NCBI GenBank assembly: GCA_017468925.1
Contig: JAFUHI010000010.1
Coordinates: 1-43,010, forward strand
Direction of reading: 5' to 3'
DNA: 43,010 nt
Source of the DNA: Bacilli bacterium
GTDB taxonomy: Bacteria > Bacillota_I > Bacilli_A > RFN20 > CAG-826
The first letter of the stretch is position 1, and each line of letters begins with the position of its first letter. Shown here piece after piece: positions 15,443 through 24,393 of the stretch. The position numbers and the translations under genes are program-made. The notes under the pieces are model-generated. The model was given only the letters and a program-made list of their open reading frames with translations, searched no databases and had not been told where the DNA came from.

Positions 15443-16219
15443 ATGTCACCACTTATAATCCTTAGCCTAATTATTCCATGTCTAGGCACGACCTTAGGAA
15501 GTGCGATGGTTTTCTTCTTGAAAAAGGAAATAAACCCAAAATTACAGAAGATATTACTGGGTTTTGCTTCCGGCGTCATGATTGCCGCGTCAATCTGGTC
15601 GCTTATCCAGCCGGCGATTGAGATGTATCCAAAAGGTGATTATCACGCCTGGATGGTTCCTGCTATCGGATTCCTGCTTGGCATCGGCTTTTTGCTTCTT
15701 TTGGATTTCGTTGTCCCCCATATCCATATAAACAAGGGAGAAGAGGGGTTCAAAACCAAAAAGATCAGCAAGACCACCAAGATGATGTTCGCAGTCACTC
15801 TCCATAACGTCCCGGAAGGACTTGCGGTTGGGGTAATAATCGCAGGTGCTCTAGCAGGCACAATGAATGAGCAATCGGTCTTGGCCTTGGCTATAGGCAT
15901 CGCCATCCAGAATTTCCCAGAGGGAGCGATTATTTCAATGCCTTTAAAAGAAGAGGGATTCCCAAAATGGAAAGCCTTTCTTTATGGCTTTTTAAGCGGG
16001 GTTGTTGAGCCTATCGCCTCGCTTTTGGCTATATTGCTGACGTCTTTTGTCGATGTTATTTTGCCTTACACTTTGGCGTTTGCTGCCGGGGCGATGATAT
16101 ATGTTGTGGTGGAAGAGCTAATCCCAGAGGCTAATGAAGGCAAGCACTCCAATTTGGCAACGATCGGCCTTGCCATAGGCTTTGTCATAATGATGGTCTT
16201 AGATGTGGCACTAGGCTAA
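15443..16219 (+). CDS. ZIP-family divalent metal transporter
   Basis: 258 residues with about eight membrane segments. The two metal-site helices are clear: HNVPEGLAVG (H121, E125) and QNFPEGAIISMP (156-165), as in ZupT/GufA-type importers of zinc and other divalent metals. A His-containing loop (VPHIHINKGEEG) near residue 92 is also typical. No Shine-Dalgarno sequence precedes ATG15443; a palindrome lies 20-38 bases upstream. From about 15560 the gene is markedly richer in G and C than the preceding accessory genes, and this marks the left edge of the less AT-rich block. Confidence 0.95.
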   Translation: MSPLIILSLIIPCLGTTLGSAMVFFLKKEINPKLQKILLGFASGVMIAASIWSLIQPAIEMYPKGDYHAWMVPAIGFLLGIGFLLLLDFVVPHIHINKGEEGFKTKKISKTTKMMFAVTLHNVPEGLAVGVIIAGALAGTMNEQSVLALAIGIAIQNFPEGAIISMPLKEEGFPKWKAFLYGFLSGVVEPIASLLAILLTSFVDVILPYTLAFAAGAMIYVVVEELIPEANEGKHSNLATIGLAIGFVIMMVLDVALG

Positions 16220-16225
16220 ACACAA

Positions 16226-16293
16226 AACAATATTGTTCGTATTAAAAATAACATAAGAGGCTTATTAACATTTGCCTTCGTTTGAAATATGAT
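16226..16293 (+). promoter_or_regulatory. Palindrome and promoter upstream of the hydrolase gene
   Basis: AACAATATTGTT (16226-16237) is a perfect palindrome. TTAACA (16265-16270), 17 bases and TATGAT (16288-16293) form a plausible sigma-70-type promoter 21 bases before ATG16314. Confidence 0.5.
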
Positions 16294-16313
16294 TTTTATG
16301 CTGGAGAAAATAT

Positions 16314-17351
16314 ATGAGAGAAATAAACGTAGACGTTATCCATGAGGAACTTTTTAAACAAAAACCTCTTTTGGCCTATTCCCCAAAAAATGATTACAAG
16401 AAATGGAAGGAACAAATAAGAGAAAAATATATTGAATTGCTGGGACTTGATGTGATTTCGAAATGCGAATGCCCATTAGATATCGAAATCGAGGAAGTCG
16501 TTGAAAAAGAAGACTACACAAGAATTCGTTATACCTTTTTCAGCGAGAAAAACTCTGTAGTTCCCGCTTATTTATTGATTCCGAAGAAAATCAAAAAGGA
16601 GAAATATCCAATCTGCATTTGTCTCCAAGGCCATTCAACCGGCTTTCATATCTCAATTGGAGAAGTGAAGTATGAAGTAGATGATTCTTATTTGGCAACG
16701 AGTGATTTCGCTTTAACCGCGGTAAAACATGGTTATGTCGCTTTAGCGATTGAACAAAGAGGAATGGGAGAAAGAACGACGCCTCGAAACGATAGAGGAA
16801 GGGCTTTAACATGTGGCTGTTATCACACGGCAATGACTGCACTGTTATTAGGCAGAACTCTCATTGGCGAAAGAGTGTGGGACGTCCATAAAGCCATCGA
16901 TACTCTTTCTTTTTTCAAAGAAAAATACAATCTTGATTTAGATGATATTTCCCTTGTTGGCAATTCAGGCGGAGGCACCGCTACATATTACACAGCCTGT
17001 TTCGAAGAAAGAATCAAAGTGGCCGCCCCAACATGTGCCTTATCAACTTATAGAGATAGCATCGGTGCCTTATGGCATTGCTCATGCAACTATATCCCAG
17101 GTATAGCCAAATATATGGATATGGGTGAATTGGCCTGCTTAATCGCCCCGAGAAAACTCATTGTCTCAAATGGCGAAATCGATCCAATATTCCCACTAAG
17201 TGGGACAGACGAGATATATGAAGTCATCCAAGAGATTTATAAACAAGAAGGTGTTCCCTCCAACTGCATAAGGAACGTATTCCCAGACAAACCTCATTAT
17301 TTCGATAGAGATGTTGTCTTTGGATCGATAGACAAAGCTAGAGAAAAATAA
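16314..17351 (+). CDS. Alpha/beta-hydrolase (acetyl-xylan-esterase-like / Abhydrolase_7 type)
   Basis: 345 residues without a signal peptide, so cytosolic. The nucleophile elbow is GNSGGG (Ser218). The acid is probably Asp290 (NGEIDPIFP) and the base His328 (DKPHYF), in the right order for an alpha/beta-hydrolase. An oxyanion region CLQGHSTGFH lies near residue 103, and RGMGERTTPR resembles the conserved segment of large carbohydrate-esterase-like hydrolases. The substrate is probably an acylated sugar or similar ester. It stands alone, with its own promoter and a TGGAGA site before ATG16314. Confidence 0.9.
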   Translation: MREINVDVIHEELFKQKPLLAYSPKNDYKKWKEQIREKYIELLGLDVISKCECPLDIEIEEVVEKEDYTRIRYTFFSEKNSVVPAYLLIPKKIKKEKYPICICLQGHSTGFHISIGEVKYEVDDSYLATSDFALTAVKHGYVALAIEQRGMGERTTPRNDRGRALTCGCYHTAMTALLLGRTLIGERVWDVHKAIDTLSFFKEKYNLDLDDISLVGNSGGGTATYYTACFEERIKVAAPTCALSTYRDSIGALWHCSCNYIPGIAKYMDMGELACLIAPRKLIVSNGEIDPIFPLSGTDEIYEVIQEIYKQEGVPSNCIRNVFPDKPHYFDRDVVFGSIDKAREK

Positions 17352-17369
17352 ATTCATAATATAAATCAG

Positions 17370-17387
17370 ACATTCGTGGACGAATGT
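17370..17387 (+). terminator. Hairpin after the hydrolase gene
   Basis: ACATTCG (17370-17376), loop TGGA, CGAATGT (17381-17387) is a perfect 7-bp stem. The T tract after it is interrupted, so termination would be weak. Confidence 0.45.
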
Positions 17388-17455
17388 ATGGTTTTGTATG
17401 GTTATTTTAGGACGTTATGCTATTATTTATTAATAGATAATAAGGAGATAAACCT

Positions 17456-18283
17456 ATGGTTGATTTCTTCGAGCAGATAGGCGATTACATCTCTACGTAT
17501 GGCTATAAATTGCTTTTGGGAATCTGTATTGTCGTCGCGGGATTTTGTTTTGCTTGGCTTATTGGTTTCCTCATCAAAAAGATATTTCTAAAAACCAAAA
17601 TCGATGGAGCAATGCTGACTTTTATTGTTTCGATAATAAGAATAGTGATTGTTGTCTTGGTTGTTTTGGTGGCCGCTTCGGTTCTTGAATTATCCACCGA
17701 AGGCTTGGTCGTTTCTTTAAGCACTATCGCCCTGGCGGTCGGCCTTGCTTTAAAAGATTCTTTCTCTAACCTCGCCAACGGAATATTAATCATCGTCAAT
17801 AAGCCTTTTAGAAGAGGAGACTATGTATCAATAAACGGGGTTGAGGGCAAAGTCCACAATATCAAATTGTTGACGGTGGAACTTATCACATTCGGCAATG
17901 TGAAAATAGTTCTCCCAAATAGCGCAGTCCTCAATAGCAATGTCATAAATTATTCGGCGCTTGCGATACGCAGGCTCGATATGGAATTTTCTGTTGCCTA
18001 TGGATCAGATATGGACAAAGTTGAATCTTGTCTTAGGAAAGTCGCAGAGAATCACCCTCAAATTCTCAAATCCATGAAGATAAACATCTATATGAAATCC
18101 CATGATAGTTCTGCCATAACTTATTCTTTAAAGGTATGGACAAACAATGGTGATTATTTCTCCGTATCCCATTCTCTTCCAAGAATGGTCTATGATTCGT
18201 TTAAGGAAAATGGAATCACCATACCATTCAATCAGTTGGATGTGCATTTTGACACCACAAATCCCAAGGAGAATGATGAATAA
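17456..18283 (+). CDS. MscS-family mechanosensitive channel
   Basis: 275 residues with three N-terminal membrane segments (about 18-40, 52-78 and 82-105). The pore-lining third helix has the Gly/Ala/Ser-rich LSTIALAVGLALKDSFSNLANGILII. A cytoplasmic beta domain follows (RRGDYVSINGVEGKVHNI ... LPNSAVLNSNVINYS). This is the standard small-conductance channel that releases solutes on hypo-osmotic shock. AAGGAG precedes ATG17456. The next gene, a large secreted-face protein, begins 2 bases after its stop. Confidence 0.96.
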   Translation: MVDFFEQIGDYISTYGYKLLLGICIVVAGFCFAWLIGFLIKKIFLKTKIDGAMLTFIVSIIRIVIVVLVVLVAASVLELSTEGLVVSLSTIALAVGLALKDSFSNLANGILIIVNKPFRRGDYVSINGVEGKVHNIKLLTVELITFGNVKIVLPNSAVLNSNVINYSALAIRRLDMEFSVAYGSDMDKVESCLRKVAENHPQILKSMKINIYMKSHDSSAITYSLKVWTNNGDYFSVSHSLPRMVYDSFKENGITIPFNQLDVHFDTTNPKENDE

Positions 18284-18285
18284 CC

Positions 18286-20868
18286 ATGTTTAAAACAATC
18301 GGATTATTTCTCCTTTCTTCGTTAATCGCACCTCTTATTTCTGCGAATAATGCCGTTTATAAAGAAGCTGAACCGGAGGATTCTACGGTTTTGCATGGCT
18401 ATACCTATACCGATATAGAGGATTATGGGTATAACATGATTTTAAGAGAATTCGACAGCAAAGAGCTGACGCCTAAAATAAATAAGCACTTCAAAGCCCC
18501 GTCTGGTTATGTTTTCACTTTATCGATAGAAGAAGAGCAACTGAATGAGATATTTGACCAAGCTGAATTCGTAGGCGCGGATTTCTTTTATTCAGACACC
18601 ATAATTTATTATTCATATCTGGGCAGCACGATTTATACCGACTCCATGCCGCTATATATCGATTCATCTAGCGCCAACCCCCGAGAGGAGGCATACACAA
18701 GAATAAAAGGATATATAGATGATTTCGTCCTTCTTGAAGTTGATGAGGTGGTGGTTGAATCCGAGATTGCTTTGGTCATTGAATTCCAATTCTATGCACG
18801 GGATGACTCAATATCTGATTACACGTTTAGGTTCTTGGGCGATCCTTTATCTTTCATTCCGTTTGACGAATCTGATTTCATTGATATCAACGCTTTCTAT
18901 TATGAGCAATCATACGGCGATGAATTGGGAGAGAAAAGAGTTACGATTTACGCCGAACCCATAAGTGGGTTTTTCTATGAATCAGAGGAATATAACAAAT
19001 ATGGTTTTTTGACCGACACCACAAAGAGCACCTACGATTCCATCAAAGGTGATGAAGCGTGGAAATGCGATTATGAGATGACTCTAATAGCGTTTGATAC
19101 CATACCTATGGGTGATTTGGCAAGATATGGCTCGATCGAAATGTCATATCCAAGCGAAACGTTGGAACTCAAAGCTAAGATGAAGTTTGTCTCTGGTGGA
19201 GAAACATATACATATTATTCGAAGTCGATCACGATAGCGGACCCTAGATTATCCCTTGCCATCGATGGATATCTTGATAGAAACACCATCCAAAGAGGGA
19301 GCGAGCATCTGTTTTCAATAAATATCAATGGGTTGGAAAAAGAAGACATCACCCAAAGCTTTGTTTATGTGAATGCATTCCCTTATCGATTATCCGATGA
19401 AGAAAGCGGATACGACCTATTCGATGATCCTTCTCTCCCCGCGACAGGTGAGGAAGGAAAATATTATTACATCCCTTCCGAAGAGGAAATCGAATTGCAT
19501 AAGCAGGGGAGAGATGAGGAATTCATAAACAACCCTGCAGGTGGGAGATACTATTTTTACGACAAGGAAAATGCTCAATTCGAGGAATATCAAGGAATAA
19601 ACATCATTGAAAACCATTATAATCCTTACGATGATGAATCTGATGAAGAAGCAAGCCTAGAATCTATCTCTTCTCTTCCTTATATCGGCAAATGGGCGAT
19701 TCATTGCCAAGCTTTCGTGGAAAATGGTTTAGTTTCATATGGAATCCAAAAAGAAGGGAGGCTCATAGATGTCGTCGTAAGTGGGCCGACAAAAGACAAA
19801 ATAATTCTTTCTTGTCCGGATGAGATTAATTTCTTAGTGGGCACGGGGGAATATAAAATCACCCCCTCCATCCAAAGTGAATCGCAAGAAGAAGTGACAT
19901 ATTATTACGACTGGTCGTCTTCTAGAGAAGGGATTGTGGATATAGTAGAAAATGCGGATGGGACCGCTATTTTAACCCCACGTTCTTTTGGGGTCACTGA
20001 ATTGACTATCACAGTGGAATGTAGGCTATTCTCTAAAATCAGCAAGACAATCTCTGTCCGCGTTTTGGATTCTATTTATGGCGTTGCCAAAATCTATGTC
20101 CCCGATGAATTCCATTATGCGGGGAATGATTTGACGGCGGAAATCGATATCCGTGGTTTTAGAAGATTCCAAAACCTCGATATTGAGTGGAAATTGCTAG
20201 ATAAAGAAAACAACGAATTATCTGAAGATAGGTATTTGATTAATGGTGACGCCACCATAACATTAGCCAAAGCCAAGCAAGATGATTATTCGATAACCGC
20301 CCTTTATGAAGGGATTGAATTAGAAACAATAAATGTTTCGGTGAGAAAGATCAATATCAACGAGTTTATCCGCACCAACATATGGTGGATTGTGCTTTTG
20401 ACTGCCATATTCGTTTTTGTTGTGCTTCTATTAAGAAGACTATTGAGCAGGGGCCTAACCACAGTCCAAAGCATAGGAAAGGTGTATGATGTGTATTGCA
20501 ACTGCATTGCGGATGATAAACTAACAAAAAGCGAACTTCAGACCATAAGAAAAGAGATAAACAAATGCGTTCACCGCTGCGAGGATTTGAACATCGAAGC
20601 GCTTAATCAATATGAAAAAGCCATAAGATATCTCCGCAAATCAGCCTCCGATTGCACTAATTTGCTTAAGAAATGGGATGAAACTTCCATTGATGATAGA
20701 AGTGCTTTGATAGAAAAATTGAATCTTGATTTATCAAAAGCGCTAAACGTAGCGAAGGAAATAGAGAACGCTAAATCTTTGGTAGAGGAATACCACGCCA
20801 AAGCCAATAAAAGCAACTACGAAACGATAAAAGAAGAAAAGAGCAAGGGCAAGAAAAAAGAAAATTGA
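18286..20868 (+). CDS. Large membrane-anchored ectodomain protein linked to MscS
   Basis: 860 residues with a signal peptide (FKTIGLFLLSSLIAPLISA). The roughly 660-residue extracellular part is acidic and Tyr-rich, includes a BIG2/Ig-like stretch (about 500-605, from DKIILSCPDEINFLVG to TISVRVLD) and ends with a second beta-domain. One membrane helix follows (IWWIVLLTAIFVFVVLLL, near 698-715) and then a Lys/Glu-rich cytoplasmic tail of about 140 residues predicted to be helical. I do not recognise the family. The 2-base gap after mscS means translation coupling, so the two products may work together, for example as a surface load sensor for the channel. That is inference. Confidence 0.88.
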   Translation: MFKTIGLFLLSSLIAPLISANNAVYKEAEPEDSTVLHGYTYTDIEDYGYNMILREFDSKELTPKINKHFKAPSGYVFTLSIEEEQLNEIFDQAEFVGADFFYSDTIIYYSYLGSTIYTDSMPLYIDSSSANPREEAYTRIKGYIDDFVLLEVDEVVVESEIALVIEFQFYARDDSISDYTFRFLGDPLSFIPFDESDFIDINAFYYEQSYGDELGEKRVTIYAEPISGFFYESEEYNKYGFLTDTTKSTYDSIKGDEAWKCDYEMTLIAFDTIPMGDLARYGSIEMSYPSETLELKAKMKFVSGGETYTYYSKSITIADPRLSLAIDGYLDRNTIQRGSEHLFSININGLEKEDITQSFVYVNAFPYRLSDEESGYDLFDDPSLPATGEEGKYYYIPSEEEIELHKQGRDEEFINNPAGGRYYFYDKENAQFEEYQGINIIENHYNPYDDESDEEASLESISSLPYIGKWAIHCQAFVENGLVSYGIQKEGRLIDVVVSGPTKDKIILSCPDEINFLVGTGEYKITPSIQSESQEEVTYYYDWSSSREGIVDIVENADGTAILTPRSFGVTELTITVECRLFSKISKTISVRVLDSIYGVAKIYVPDEFHYAGNDLTAEIDIRGFRRFQNLDIEWKLLDKENNELSEDRYLINGDATITLAKAKQDDYSITALYEGIELETINVSVRKININEFIRTNIWWIVLLTAIFVFVVLLLRRLLSRGLTTVQSIGKVYDVYCNCIADDKLTKSELQTIRKEINKCVHRCEDLNIEALNQYEKAIRYLRKSASDCTNLLKKWDETSIDDRSALIEKLNLDLSKALNVAKEIENAKSLVEEYHAKANKSNYETIKEEKSKGKKKEN

Positions 20869-20905
20869 TTTTTCCTTCTATTGCGATACATGATAATTAC
20901 TGTTT

Positions 20906-22984
20906 ATGATTTTGCCTCTAAAAAAGATTGATGAATTGGAAATATTCACGCCAACAAAATGGCAGACTTTTCTGATTAAAAATTATGGGATGGTCGAAGA
21001 TTCTATCATCCAAAAGATTTTGAAAATTGATTTATCAACTTTGAAAAAAGAAGCAAATAGACTTGGTCTAAACAAAATCAAATTCGATAACGCTTGGAAA
21101 GAAAAATCCCCATTGACGATAATAAGGAGCAACTGGTCATTGTTGCCCTATGACCAACTATGCACTCTTTTATCTATTGATATGGATTTTCTTTCTCACG
21201 AATTGGAAAACAACGATTTCCTTTGGGTCAAACTCGGTGGATTTAAACCGGATGTTGAGCCAATTGAATACATTCCACTAAACGAAGAGCAGAGAAAAGA
21301 GACCTCAAGATTAAAGAAGATAGTCAGCAAAAACGTAATCGAAGAATACATCCATCCATTCGATTTCCATTATCATTCTCTTAAAGAATCTATATCATCT
21401 TGTGAAAGAATAATCTATCCATATTCATTGCCTTATGGCGACGTGTTTTTATCTTCATCTGATTTGCTAAATGATGAAGAGCTTGATGCTTATAGAAAAG
21501 CGGGAGCGACATCTCTTTGGGTGCCTATAGCATTAAAAGATTTCTCCCCATACCCATTCTATAAAAATCAAAGCTATTCTTGGAAAGAAAGAAGGAAGAA
21601 TTTAGCAAAATTCGCCGCAAAAGCCGCTTCTTTTGGTTTGAAGACCTGCATATATCTAAATGAACCCCGTTCCATCGGGATAGATGAGATAATGGAAGAA
21701 TATAAATATCTTGAAGGCAGAAAAGAAGGAGATCAAGTTGCCTTGTGTTTCTCACAAAAAGAAGTGAGAGATTATTTATACGAAGCAACAAAAAGTTTGC
21801 TAGATGAAGTGGATGCGATTGAAGAGATATTCACCATAACCGCAAGCGAGAACCTAACCCATTGCAAAAGGAATCTTGGAAGCGATTGCCCCAAATGTAA
21901 GGATATACCTCCTTACGTTATGGCCGCGGAAATAAATAACGTCATATATAGGGCGGCCAAGGACTCGAAAAGCAAAGCGGAAGTCATTGCCAATTTATGG
22001 GGGTGGATGCCTTATTGTGGGTTCATCAACGAAGACACTAAAAAAGGCATCGATTTACTAGATAAAAATATCAGCGTTATGTCCGTAAGCGAATTCGGGA
22101 CCCACAAGCAAAAAGGAGAAACCTTTGAGGTGGGCGAGTATTCCATCTCACACGGCGAGCCTTCTATAGAAACAAAAGAATTCTTACGTTATGCGAAAAA
22201 GAAGGGGCATAAAATCTATGCAAAAATCCAAGTCAATAACTGTTGGGAGATATCTTCAATTCCTTCTATTCCCTGTTTTGAATTAGTGATTAACCACATA
22301 GAGAAACTAAAGCGATTGGGCGTCAATGATTTGATGCTTTCCTGGACTTTGGGAGGATATCCTGGTCTCAATCTTTCTTTGGCATCCTCCGCTTTAAAAG
22401 ATGATTTTGATTACGATATGTGGCTAAAAGAATCTTTTGGGGACAAGAACGAGGTCGTTAAAAAAGTCTCTCATCTATTCTCGAATGGTTTTAAGAAGAT
22501 TAGATTCTCAACCAATGTTTTATATATGTCCCCGATTAATATAGGGCCCGCCAATCCAATATATTCCAAAAAGACCAATAGGAATTCCACGATGGTCGCT
22601 TTCCCTTACGATGATATCGATGGATGGCTAAATGGAGTGGATAGAGACGGATTCATTATGGAGATGAAGTCGTGTGTATTTTATTTTAAAAAAGGATTGA
22701 AGATCATTGAAAATGAGGAAGGTGATGAAGTATTTGAGTCGTTTAAGCGGAACGCCAAAGCGATGTATCTGATATATAAATCAGCCTTAAACCAATGCCT
22801 TTTCTATTTAAATGAAATAGATAAGATCAAATGCTTGAAAGAAGAAATCAAATTGGCCAAGGAATTATATCATCTTGCTTCCATTGACTCTTGCATAGGT
22901 TTCGAAGCGTCCAACCAATATATTTTCTCGCCCAATATTTTTATTGAAAAAATAATCAATTTATATAAATTGTTAGAGAAATAA
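20906..22984 (+). CDS. Glycoside-hydrolase-like TIM-barrel protein with N-terminal HTH-like helices
   Basis: 692 residues, no signal peptide. The first 60 residues (DSIIQKILKIDLSTLKKEANRLGL) look like a helix-turn-helix. Residues about 150-530 look like a TIM barrel: repeated strand-like stretches such as TSLWVPIAL, KTCIYLNEP, EIFTITASENLTHC and NLWGWMPY, with a CKRNLGSDCPKC double-Cys motif of the kind I associate with hexosaminidase-like and uncharacterised glycosidase families. Candidate acid residues are in ITASENLTH and SEFGTHKQKGE. It resembles large uncharacterised glycoside-hydrolase-like proteins of gut bacteria. Substrate and activity are unknown. The start has no Shine-Dalgarno sequence and follows the preceding gene by 37 bases. 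Confidence 0.82.
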   Translation: MILPLKKIDELEIFTPTKWQTFLIKNYGMVEDSIIQKILKIDLSTLKKEANRLGLNKIKFDNAWKEKSPLTIIRSNWSLLPYDQLCTLLSIDMDFLSHELENNDFLWVKLGGFKPDVEPIEYIPLNEEQRKETSRLKKIVSKNVIEEYIHPFDFHYHSLKESISSCERIIYPYSLPYGDVFLSSSDLLNDEELDAYRKAGATSLWVPIALKDFSPYPFYKNQSYSWKERRKNLAKFAAKAASFGLKTCIYLNEPRSIGIDEIMEEYKYLEGRKEGDQVALCFSQKEVRDYLYEATKSLLDEVDAIEEIFTITASENLTHCKRNLGSDCPKCKDIPPYVMAAEINNVIYRAAKDSKSKAEVIANLWGWMPYCGFINEDTKKGIDLLDKNISVMSVSEFGTHKQKGETFEVGEYSISHGEPSIETKEFLRYAKKKGHKIYAKIQVNNCWEISSIPSIPCFELVINHIEKLKRLGVNDLMLSWTLGGYPGLNLSLASSALKDDFDYDMWLKESFGDKNEVVKKVSHLFSNGFKKIRFSTNVLYMSPINIGPANPIYSKKTNRNSTMVAFPYDDIDGWLNGVDRDGFIMEMKSCVFYFKKGLKIIENEEGDEVFESFKRNAKAMYLIYKSALNQCLFYLNEIDKIKCLKEEIKLAKELYHLASIDSCIGFEASNQYIFSPNIFIEKIINLYKLLEK

Positions 22985-22998
22985 AAAAGGATACTAAA

Positions 22999-23195
22999 AT
23001 GAAAAGAAAACCAGGCAACACACCTCTAATAAAATCAAAGAGATCAGGGGAATTTACCAAAAAGAAGAGCTTTTTGCGGTGATTTCTGCAGGTGTGGCTC
23101 TAAATGGCGCTTTAAAATACATAAAGGAACGTAATCTAAAAGGAAAAAGAATCATGGTGATTTTGCCAGATAAAGGAGATAGATATTCATGGTAG
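22999..23195 (+). pseudogene. cysK: cysK remnant: both ends of cysteine synthase with the middle deleted
   Basis: ATG22999 (AAGGA upstream) opens MKRKPGNTPLIKSKRS, which contains the GNTPL motif found at the start of O-acetylserine sulfhydrylases; this frame ends at a TGA near 23080. In another frame the sequence reads from about 23037 through a stretch matching the CysK C-terminus (ISAGVALNGALKYIKER, then KRIMVILPDKGDRYSW; compare GISSGAAL and VVILPDSGERYL) to the TAG at 23193-23195. About 250 internal residues, including the PLP Lys, are missing. The remnant's last codons overlap the cysE start, showing the former cysK-cysE operon. Confidence 0.83.
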
Positions 23196-23884
23196 GTGAA
23201 TGCGGGAATGAATTGATTTTTGAATTGCTTTGCTTTTCTTTATGTTTCATTCAAGAGGAAGAAACAGAAGAAAAGGTCAAAGATGCTTTTTTAAAACTTT
23301 GCAATGATAGCGGAAAGGCGAATAGATATATCACTGGGCTCTATTCCGCGAAAGAGGAACTGAAATCGGATTTATCTTTCTTTCTCGATTCCGACCCAGC
23401 AGTCATATCCGAAGAAGAAGTCATCATGGCCTATCCAGGATATAAAGCCATCGCCTTCCATAGAATCGCTTACATTTTGAAGGAAATGGGTTTGGGTTTG
23501 GAAGCGAGAATAATTTCGGAAAAAGCCCATTCAGAAACAGGCATTGATATCCACCCAGGGGCTAAGATTTCTTCGCCTTTTTTCATCGATCATGGAACAG
23601 GGATAGTCATTGGAGAAACCGCGGTAATCGGGAAGAATGTTAAAATATACCAAGGCGTGACCTTAGGCGCTTTATCCTTATCGAACGCTAGAAGCCTAAA
23701 AGGAAAGAAAAGGCATCCGACAATCGGGAATAATGTCACAATATATTCAGGCGCCTCAATTCTAGGAGATATCAAGATAGGGGACAACGTCACAATCGGG
23801 TCGAATGTCTTTTTAACGGAAGATGTCCCTTCAGATATGAGGGTCATAATCCCTAAGCCAGAATTAATTTTGAAGAAAAAATGA
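23189..23884 (+). CDS. cysE: Serine O-acetyltransferase
   Basis: Transfers acetyl from acetyl-CoA to serine, giving O-acetylserine for cysteine synthesis. The 231-residue protein has the N-terminal helical part (about 1-110) and a left-handed beta-helix of hexapeptide repeats (IDIHPGAKISSPFFIDHG, then VIGETAVIGKNVKIYQGVTLGA and IGNNVTIYSGASILGDIKIG). The catalytic His lies in FIDHGTGIVIGE. It is somewhat shorter at the N-terminus than E. coli CysE. ATG23189 has AAAGGAG upstream and overlaps the cysK remnant. Its product has no local sulfhydrylase partner, so another cysK elsewhere would be required. Confidence 0.95.
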   Translation: MVGECGNELIFELLCFSLCFIQEEETEEKVKDAFLKLCNDSGKANRYITGLYSAKEELKSDLSFFLDSDPAVISEEEVIMAYPGYKAIAFHRIAYILKEMGLGLEARIISEKAHSETGIDIHPGAKISSPFFIDHGTGIVIGETAVIGKNVKIYQGVTLGALSLSNARSLKGKKRHPTIGNNVTIYSGASILGDIKIGDNVTIGSNVFLTEDVPSDMRVIIPKPELILKKK

Positions 23885-24336
23885 ACGAAGATCTAAGATG
23901 GTTAAAATGTCACAAAGGATATCAATCCGTCTATTTTGTTCATGATTTTTATCTTGCGTTCGTGGAAGGATATTGTTTGTTAGACGCATATGGGTCGAAT
24001 GATTTCATGATATTCGTCAATGGTGAAGAAGTAGGTGATAAAGCAACGAAAGAGGAATGTTTTCACCTAGAATTAGACATATCTAAATATCTTAAAAACG
24101 GATTCAATCGCATTGGTTTTTTGATGAAAAACACTAATCAAGACAAAATTGAATCGCTTTTATCTGACGAGATGAAATGCGCTTTCACCATTCGCAAAGA
24201 TAATGGGGAGTTCCATTCATCCGAAGATGGAATGCTTTATAAGAAAAAAGAGGATGGCGATGATGATAAATGGTCGCTTCCAATGAATATAGAAGGCTTC
24301 TCAACTGCTGAGCCGACATTTTTCGAGAAGAAATAA
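23881..24336 (+). CDS. Hypothetical beta-sandwich protein (galactose-binding-domain-like)
   Basis: 151 residues, starting in an ATGA overlap with the cysE stop, so translationally coupled. The segment GSNDFMIFVNGEEVGDKATK followed by FHLELDISKYLKNGFNRIGFL has the pattern of the small jelly-roll domains found at the front of rhamnosidases and GH2 enzymes, in which an 'FVNG ... DISKYL..G.N.I' core is common. It is free-standing here, with no catalytic domain. Its relation to cysE is unclear. The function is unknown; carbohydrate binding is only suggested. Confidence 0.78.
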   Translation: MNEDLRWLKCHKGYQSVYFVHDFYLAFVEGYCLLDAYGSNDFMIFVNGEEVGDKATKEECFHLELDISKYLKNGFNRIGFLMKNTNQDKIESLLSDEMKCAFTIRKDNGEFHSSEDGMLYKKKEDGDDDKWSLPMNIEGFSTAEPTFFEKK

Positions 24337-24393
24337 TTTGATGTTTATGGGCACCAAATATAGTAATATTTAAAAGGCCGCTTTGGTCGTCGT

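Noticed and set aside
18286..20868. TGA read as tryptophan (Mycoplasma-type code)
   Set aside because: Several well-bounded genes (galK, malQ, cysE, this one) end in TGA exactly where their families end or the next gene starts.
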